This document shows, piece by piece, positions 57,797-64,000 of a stretch of DNA of 64,000 bases (within the stretch, counting starts at the first letter, position 1; each line of letters starts with the position of its first letter). The notes beneath the pieces were generated by a model, which was not told where the DNA came from, ran no database searches, and saw nothing but the letters and a program-made list of their open reading frames with translations. The position numbers and the translations under genes are program-made. Source of the stretch: an alpha proteobacterium SCGC AAA028-C07 (GTDB taxonomy: Bacteria; Pseudomonadota; Alphaproteobacteria; Pelagibacterales; Pelagibacteraceae). Location of the stretch: contig ATTB01000004.1 in assembly GCA_000419465.1 (NCBI GenBank), positions 22,763 to 86,762 of the forward strand, written 5' to 3'.

Positions 57797-59095
57797 ATGG
57801 ATAAAAAATTGCCAAAATTTGTAGGAACTATCAACATCCCAGGCGATAAATCTATTTCACACCGAGCACTCATCATTGGATCACAAGCAACGGGAATTGT
57901 AAAAGTTTCAAATCTTTTAGAATCTGCAGATGTTTTTAGCACAATGAACGCGCTTAGAAAATTTGGTGTTCATATTATTAAACGAGGAAAAGATTATCAC
58001 GTTTATGGTTTAGTGGTTGGCGGACTTAGAGAATATAACGGCACGATCAATTGCGGAAATAGCGGAACAACTGCAAGATTAATGATGGGACTGCTTTCAA
58101 CATATCCAATTACAATAAATTTTATCGGAGACAAGTCTCTATCTAAACGGCCAATGGCTAGAGTGATTAATTTACTTAGAGAATTTGGTGCAAATGCATT
58201 GCCAGAAAATAAAAATACAATGCCATTTAAATTTCTAGGATCTTATGTTGGATTGCAAAATAATCAAAAATTAAACATTCCAAGTGCACAATTAAAATCA
58301 GCTTGGTGTTTAGCTGCATTAAATACAAAAGGAATTTCAACATTAGAGGAGCGTTTTGAAACGCGTGATCATACTGAAATCATGCTTAAATATTTAAATG
58401 CTAATATTAAAGTTAAAAAATCAAAGAATAAAAAGATCATCTCTATCTTTGGAAAAACGCCAATTGATGCAAAAGATATCTCGGTTCCGGGAGATATTTC
58501 ATCAGCTGCCTTCATGATCATCCTTGCACTTATTTCTAAAAATTCAACAGTTACAATTAAAAATGTTTTATTAAATCCAACGCGAACAGGAATCTTAGAT
58601 GTGCTTAAAAAAATGAAAGCTAAGATTAAAATTAAAAATAAGAAAATTATTTGTGGAGAAATCGTTGGCGATATTGAGGCTAAAAGTTCTAATTTAAAAG
58701 CAACAACAGTTTCTGAAAAAATGGCACCACGATTAATTGATGAGTACCCTATCCTTTTCATTGCGGCTTGTTTTGCAAAAGGAACTTCTAATTTTAAAGG
58801 AATAGAAGAACTTCGTGTAAAAGAGTCTGATCGAATTAAATCTATGGAAGGTGGACTAAAACCACTGGGTGTTAAAATTAGCTCAACAAAAAGTTCTGTA
58901 AAAATTACAGGTACAAATTCTTTTAAATTAAATAAAAAAATTAAAATTGACGCTAAGGGTGATCACCGAATTGCAATGTCGTTCTATGTACTTTCGCAAG
59001 TTCTAAATAAATCATTTAAGATTAAAGACTTTAATTATGTAAAAACTAGTTTTCCAAGTTTTACCAAAACAATTAACAAACTTAAAAAAAATTGA
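57797..59095 (+). CDS. aroA: 3-phosphoshikimate 1-carboxyvinyltransferase
   Basis: GDKSISHRALIIGS, NCGNSGTTARLMMGLL, GDHRIAMSF. Confidence 0.96.
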   Translation: MDKKLPKFVGTINIPGDKSISHRALIIGSQATGIVKVSNLLESADVFSTMNALRKFGVHIIKRGKDYHVYGLVVGGLREYNGTINCGNSGTTARLMMGLLSTYPITINFIGDKSLSKRPMARVINLLREFGANALPENKNTMPFKFLGSYVGLQNNQKLNIPSAQLKSAWCLAALNTKGISTLEERFETRDHTEIMLKYLNANIKVKKSKNKKIISIFGKTPIDAKDISVPGDISSAAFMIILALISKNSTVTIKNVLLNPTRTGILDVLKKMKAKIKIKNKKIICGEIVGDIEAKSSNLKATTVSEKMAPRLIDEYPILFIAACFAKGTSNFKGIEELRVKESDRIKSMEGGLKPLGVKISSTKSSVKITGTNSFKLNKKIKIDAKGDHRIAMSFYVLSQVLNKSFKIKDFNYVKTSFPSFTKTINKLKKN

Positions 59096-59778
59096 AAAAA
59101 AAAGTAAATAGATTAAGAGTTGCAATTGATGGCCCAGCAGCCTCTGGTAAAAATACTTTAGCTAAACAAATTGCAAAAAAATATAAACTTCTTCATTTAG
59201 ATTCTGGAAAGCTTTATAGATACTTTGCCTTGCAAGTTCATCAAAGCAAAGATCAAAAAGTTAATTACGCAAAACTAAATCAAGCTTTAAAAAAATTAAC
59301 CCTTAAAAAACTTAAAGATAAAAGACTTACAACGGAACCTGTTACAAAAATTGCATCCATCATCTCAAAGAAAAAAAGAATAAGACAAATGTTAAAAAAG
59401 GTTCAGCATGATCTTGCTTACAACCCGCCAAAGAAATTTAAAGGATCCATTCTAGATGGACGAGACATTGGAACAGTGATTATGCCTGACGCTCATGTGA
59501 AAGTTTATCTAACAGCGAGCTTAAATGTCAGAGCCGTACGTAGATATAAAGAGTATAAAAAAATGGGGATTAAGACGACCTTAGGAAGAGTTAAAAGCGA
59601 TATAAAAAAGAGAGACTATGAAGACACGCATCGTAAGATATCTAGCTTAAAACCTGCAAAAGATGCTGTATTGCTAGATAGTTCTTTTTATAATACAAAA
59701 GCCGCCTTTGTCGAAATAGACAAAGTGATAAGGAATGAAATTAAACGACTGAATGCGACAAAACATAAAAGCCTATAA
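59092..59778 (+). CDS. cmk: Cytidylate kinase
   Basis: AIDGPAASGKNTLAKQIAKKY, LDGRDIGTVIMPDAHVKVYLTA. Confidence 0.95.
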   Translation: MKKKVNRLRVAIDGPAASGKNTLAKQIAKKYKLLHLDSGKLYRYFALQVHQSKDQKVNYAKLNQALKKLTLKKLKDKRLTTEPVTKIASIISKKKRIRQMLKKVQHDLAYNPPKKFKGSILDGRDIGTVIMPDAHVKVYLTASLNVRAVRRYKEYKKMGIKTTLGRVKSDIKKRDYEDTHRKISSLKPAKDAVLLDSSFYNTKAAFVEIDKVIRNEIKRLNATKHKSL

Positions 59779-61483
59779 CAACGACTCTTCGAGCAACGAA
59801 TTCGCAGCTTTACTTCAAACAGATCTAGATAAACGAGTTACAGCAGAAAGTTCATTAGTAAACGGAATCGTATCGCGTATTGAAGAAAAAATTATTTTAA
59901 TCGATGTTGGTCTAAAATCTGAAGGCGTAATTAATAAGAGTGAGCTTACAAGTGATGAGCTTGAAACTTTAAAAGTTGGAGATGAGCTTGAAGTATTTAT
60001 TGAAAGATTAGAATCTAAACACGGTGAAGTTATTTTATCTCGTGAAAAAGCAAAACGAGTTAAATCTTGGAACAGAATTCAAAAAGCATTTGATGATCAG
60101 ACAAAAGTAACTGGAACTATTAAGAGTAGCGTTAAAGGTGGATTTGCTTGCGAGATATTTGGAATTCAAGCATTCGTTCCATCATCACAACTTGCAGATG
60201 CTCCAATTAGAAATCCAAACGACTTTATAAATAAACCCTTAGAATTTTTAATTATCAAAATTGATAACATTAGAATGAACGTTATTGCATCACGAAGAGT
60301 TTTATTAGAAGAAACTAAAAACGTGAGCAAAGATGAAGTTCTTACTAAATTTAAAGTTGGCGACATCGTAAAAGGAAAAATTAAAGCAATCCAATCATAT
60401 GGTGCGTTCGTATCTGTTGAATCTTTAGATTGTCTATTACACACATCTGAAATATCTCACCTTAGAGTTTCATCTCCTGAAGAAATTTTCACAGTTGGTG
60501 AAGAAGTGACTGCAAAAATTATTGAAATTGATAATACACAAAAAAGAATGTCGCTTTCAATTAAAGCAATGACACCAGATCCATACATTGGTGTTGAGAA
60601 TAAATATAAAGTGGGTGAAATTTACGAAGTTAAAATTTCTAAATTAACTGACTTTGGTGCATTTGCAGAACTTGATGCGGGTATTGCTGGATTAATTCAT
60701 ACATCTGAAATTAAACACTTAAACAAAAACGTAAACCCTAGAACAGTGTTTAAAGTAGGTGATGTTGTTAAAGTAAAATTAAAAGAATTAGATTTAGAGA
60801 AAAAGAAACTTGTTCTTTCTTATAAAGATACACAAGAAAACCCAATTGAAGATTTCAAAAAACGTTATCCAATTAACACAATATTAGATGCGAAAATTGT
60901 AAACAAAAAAGAATTTGGTCTGTTCTTAAATACAGGAGATTCTGAAATCGATATCTTCATTCACTACAAACAATTAGATTATTCTGAAAGTTCAGATGCT
61001 TTAAATGCTTATAAAAAAGGCGACACAGTTAAATTTAAAATCATCGACATTAAAGATGATAAAGTAAACGGTTCTGTAAGAGCACTTCTTGAAGATCCAT
61101 TTGATATATTTAAAGATAAGAAAAAAGGTGATGTAGTAACTGCAAAAGTTGCTGAAATTTTAGATAATTATATTAGAGTAAATGTGGGTGAGAAACGTTT
61201 CTCAGTTATTATTAGAAAAGCAGAAATTGCTGTTGAAAAAGCAGATCAAAGAACAAATAGATTTGCAGTGGGCGATGCATTAGATGCAATGATTGTTCTT
61301 TTAGATGAGAAAGAAAGAAAAGTGGAGTTGTCGGTTAAAAAATTAGAAGAGAAACAAACTAAAGAAACGATTAAGAAATATAAAAACGTCGACAGTGGTG
61401 CAAGTTTGGCAGACATCTTAGGCCCTGCTATGCTATCTGAGAAAAAACCTAAAAAGTCCAAAAAAGATAAAAAAGAAGAGTAA
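59753..61483 (+). CDS. rpsA: 30S ribosomal protein S1
   Basis: Tandem S1 domains; between cmk and ihfB. Confidence 0.96.
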   Translation: MRQNIKAYNNDSSSNEFAALLQTDLDKRVTAESSLVNGIVSRIEEKIILIDVGLKSEGVINKSELTSDELETLKVGDELEVFIERLESKHGEVILSREKAKRVKSWNRIQKAFDDQTKVTGTIKSSVKGGFACEIFGIQAFVPSSQLADAPIRNPNDFINKPLEFLIIKIDNIRMNVIASRRVLLEETKNVSKDEVLTKFKVGDIVKGKIKAIQSYGAFVSVESLDCLLHTSEISHLRVSSPEEIFTVGEEVTAKIIEIDNTQKRMSLSIKAMTPDPYIGVENKYKVGEIYEVKISKLTDFGAFAELDAGIAGLIHTSEIKHLNKNVNPRTVFKVGDVVKVKLKELDLEKKKLVLSYKDTQENPIEDFKKRYPINTILDAKIVNKKEFGLFLNTGDSEIDIFIHYKQLDYSESSDALNAYKKGDTVKFKIIDIKDDKVNGSVRALLEDPFDIFKDKKKGDVVTAKVAEILDNYIRVNVGEKRFSVIIRKAEIAVEKADQRTNRFAVGDALDAMIVLLDEKERKVELSVKKLEEKQTKETIKKYKNVDSGASLADILGPAMLSEKKPKKSKKDKKEE

Positions 61484-61540
61484 TCCCTACAACTATAAAA
61501 AGATTGTAAGTTCAATCACTTACCCATAAAAATAGGGTCA

Positions 61541-61879
61541 ATGAAGCGTTCCACTTTAATAAGTGATTTAGCCATCCGCTATAAATATTTAAACCATCCT
61601 CAGGTAGAAAAAATGGTGGAGCTGGTATTTAAACATTTAGCAAATGCCCTCTCGCAAGATCAAAGAATTGAGATCAGAGGCATTGGAACATGGCATGTAA
61701 AAACAAGAAAGCCAAGATTAGCAAGAAATCCAAGAACAGGCGAGAAAGTGCAAGTGGGTATAAAAAAAAATATCGCATTTAGAATGGCAAAAGATTTAAA
61801 ATTTAGAATTAACTCAAATACATCTCCAGCAGAAATAGATAAAAAAATTGAGATGATGTATGACAATAAAAAAAAATGA
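61541..61879 (+). CDS. ihfB: Integration host factor beta-like HU/IHF protein
   Basis: IEIRGIGTWHVKTRKPRLARNPRTGEKVQV. Confidence 0.93.
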   Translation: MKRSTLISDLAIRYKYLNHPQVEKMVELVFKHLANALSQDQRIEIRGIGTWHVKTRKPRLARNPRTGEKVQVGIKKNIAFRMAKDLKFRINSNTSPAEIDKKIEMMYDNKKK

Positions 61880-62562
61880 AGAAACAACCTATCTTCGTTG
61901 CGGTGGATACCAACAATATCAAGCGCGCAACTCAAATTGTAAATGCAACGAATAAATATATTTATGGGGTCAAATTTGGCCTTGAGTTCTTCTGTTCAAA
62001 AGGAGGACGTGAAGCTGTTAAAAAATTTAAAAACAAAAACGTTAAAATATTTCTAGATTTAAAATTAAAAGACATTCCAAACACTGTTTATAAAGCAATT
62101 AAAAGTTTAAAAGACGTTAGTCCTGATTATCTAACTATTCATGCAAGTGGTGGATTAGAGATGATGAAAGCTGCAAAAAAAGCACAAAGTGAGACAAATA
62201 AAAAATTAAAAATATTAGCTGTTACTATTTTAACATCTCTTACTAATAAAGATTTAAAACAAATGGGATCAAACTCTAGTGTTGAATCTCAAGTGCAAAA
62301 GCTTGCACAAACTGCAAAACTTGCAAAAATTCATGGAATAGTTTGCTCAGCTCATGAGATAAAAAAAGTTAGAAAAGTTTCAAAGAATTTTGAAATTGTT
62401 GTGCCTGGAATAAGACTAACAAACAAAGTGCAAGATCAAAAAAGAGTAATGTCACCAAAACAAGCATTAAAACTTGGCGCAACACATTTAGTCATTGGCA
62501 GAGACATTACCAAAGGAAATCCTAAAGCTAATATTAAAAAAGTTTTAAACGCTTTAATTTAA
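61876..62562 (+). CDS. pyrF: Orotidine 5'-phosphate decarboxylase
   Basis: VKFGLEFF, IFLDLKLKDIPNTV, VVPGIRL, LVIGRDITK. Confidence 0.94.
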   Translation: MKKQPIFVAVDTNNIKRATQIVNATNKYIYGVKFGLEFFCSKGGREAVKKFKNKNVKIFLDLKLKDIPNTVYKAIKSLKDVSPDYLTIHASGGLEMMKAAKKAQSETNKKLKILAVTILTSLTNKDLKQMGSNSSVESQVQKLAQTAKLAKIHGIVCSAHEIKKVRKVSKNFEIVVPGIRLTNKVQDQKRVMSPKQALKLGATHLVIGRDITKGNPKANIKKVLNALI

Positions 62563-63171
62563 ATGCACCCAAAAGTTAAGATTTGTGGCATGACCAATGC
62601 TGAAACCATTCAAACTGCAATCAAACATAAAGTTGATTATTTAGGTTTTGTATTTTATCCAAAATCTCCAAGAAATTTAACACCCGATCAAGCAAAAGAA
62701 CTGACTAAAAATATTCCACAGAATGTAAAAAGAATTGCAGTGCTAGTAAATGCAAAGGATGAATTTATAGAAGAAATTAAAGATTACTTTGATTGCTTTC
62801 AATTGCATGGTCATGAAGATGTAAAAAGAATTAAAGAATTAAAACAAAAATTTAATAAAGGAATTATAAAAGCAATTAGAGTAACTGATGAAGCAAGCGC
62901 GAGAACATTTTCTCAGTTTGAAGATGAAGTCGACATGCTAGTCTTTGATAGTCCTGCGATGGAAAAAACCGCAAAATTTGATTGGCAAATTCTAACTAAA
63001 CTTAAAATAACAAAACCTTATTTGGTTGCAGGCTCATTAAATATTAATAATGTGGATGAAATTTTAAAGTACAATCCATATGGTATTGATGTGTCAGCGG
63101 GGGTAGAAAGTAGCGTTGGCGTTAAAAGTAATGAAAAAATTATAGAATTTTTGGACAAAGTTAAATCATGA
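62563..63171 (+). CDS. trpF: Phosphoribosylanthranilate isomerase
   Basis: VKICGMT, YLGFVFYPKSPRNLTP, FQLHGHED, YGIDVSAGVES. Confidence 0.95.
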   Translation: MHPKVKICGMTNAETIQTAIKHKVDYLGFVFYPKSPRNLTPDQAKELTKNIPQNVKRIAVLVNAKDEFIEEIKDYFDCFQLHGHEDVKRIKELKQKFNKGIIKAIRVTDEASARTFSQFEDEVDMLVFDSPAMEKTAKFDWQILTKLKITKPYLVAGSLNINNVDEILKYNPYGIDVSAGVESSVGVKSNEKIIEFLDKVKS

Positions 63172-64000
63172 TTAGAATACAAAAAGGAAAACCCGTCATC
63201 GATCAGCATGATAAAAACTATATGTATGCTGGTAAATTTGGCGGTAACTTTGTTCCAGAAACACTTAAAAAACCCATCGATGATCTTACAAAACTGTTTA
63301 ATAAACTAAGAAAAGATAAAAAATTTATCAAAGAAAGAGACTATTATTTTAAACATTACGTAGGCACCCCTACTTCATTCATAAAACTTTATAATTTATC
63401 TCATCAATTAGGTGGTGCGCAGATTTATGCAAAAGTTGTAAGTGAAGCAAATGGTGGAGCACATAAAATTTACAATGCAATTGTTCACGCACTTATTTGT
63501 AAACACGCTGGTAAAAAATACATCATTGGCGATACCGGCGCAGGTTACGCTGGAAAAATGCTTTCAATGGCTGCTAAAAAATTTGGACTTAAATGTAAAA
63601 TATTTATGGGTACCAAAGATATGGCAAGACAAAAACCAAATTGTGATGCCATCCGTGCAAATGGTGCAGAAATTATACCAGTAGATTCTGGTAGCAAAAC
63701 ATTAGTAGATGCAGTTTCAGAATGTATGCGTTACTGGGTTTCAAATTGCGACACGACGCATATGTGTGTTGGCTCAACTGTTGGTCCTAATATATTTGTT
63801 AAAATTTGTGCGTGGAGTACAGCGCAAATTTCAAGGGAACTTATTGTTCAAATAAAAAAAGAATTTGGAAAAATTCCAAAGAAATTAAAATTAATAAATT
63901 GTGTAGGTGGAGGATCATCTGCAATTGGGTTTTGGAATTCATTTATGGATTACAATAAATCTCAAGTTGAGTTTATTGGTGTTGAAGCTGGTGGACCTAA
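63168..64000 (+). CDS. trpB: Tryptophan synthase beta chain (divergent), partial at window end
   Basis: ATGA overlap with trpF; open from 63168 to window end; YAGKFGGNFVPETL, GGAHKIYNAI, GDTGAGYAG, CVGGGSSAIGFW. Confidence 0.88.
   Translation, partial: MIRIQKGKPVIDQHDKNYMYAGKFGGNFVPETLKKPIDDLTKLFNKLRKDKKFIKERDYYFKHYVGTPTSFIKLYNLSHQLGGAQIYAKVVSEANGGAHKIYNAIVHALICKHAGKKYIIGDTGAGYAGKMLSMAAKKFGLKCKIFMGTKDMARQKPNCDAIRANGAEIIPVDSGSKTLVDAVSECMRYWVSNCDTTHMCVGSTVGPNIFVKICAWSTAQISRELIVQIKKEFGKIPKKLKLINCVGGGSSAIGFWNSFMDYNKSQVEFIGVEAGGP
63906..64000. repeat. 95-bp perfect inverted repeat, right copy (partner 39799-39893)
   Basis: Base-for-base reverse complement of 39799-39893; continues beyond the window. 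Confidence 0.97.

Noticed and set aside
63442-63684. ORF of 80 aa on + strand
   Set aside because: Out-of-frame ORF inside trpB, whose own frame is open from 63168 to the window end.
1-64000. tRNA, rRNA, tmRNA or prophage structural genes
   Set aside because: Scanned intergenic gaps by eye; no convincing tRNA-like or phage gene signatures were recognised. A tRNAscan/Rfam run would be decisive.

Overview
AT-rich alphaproteobacterial chromosome segment. Gene content and the aroA-cmk-rpsA-ihfB-pyrF-trpF-trpB order look SAR11/Pelagibacterales-like (inference). Four parts stand out. (1) At 8.1-31.9 kb there is a near-complete type IV pilus locus: PilM-PilN fusion, PilO, PilP, a lipobox-bearing PilQ, PilB, PilC, PilT, FimT/PilV/PilW/PilX-like pilins, PilY1 and PilD. 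It is combined with two tandem arrays (6 + 8 genes) of short pilins that share an almost invariant N-terminus but have very different C-terminal domains. The PilY1 appears to have an NHL-like beta-propeller inserted inside its vWA domain. (2) At 42.4-43.9 kb a TPP riboswitch precedes an SSS-family transporter (ThiV-like). (3) At 45.5-51.6 kb there is a reduced-sulfur locus: exported rhodanese, YeeE/YedE (TsuA-like), cysteine synthase, MetX, OsmC, MetY. (4) A 95-bp perfect inverted repeat within trpB (39799-39893 vs 63906-64000) sits at a junction where a 5'-truncated trpB abuts an old-yellow-enzyme gene that has lost its start codon. This is either a genuine inverted duplication or an amplification/assembly chimera. 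Both TrpB and TrpA also diverge at normally conserved active-site motifs. No rRNA, tRNA, CRISPR array or transposase was recognised. All family assignments come from reading motifs by eye; no searches were run.
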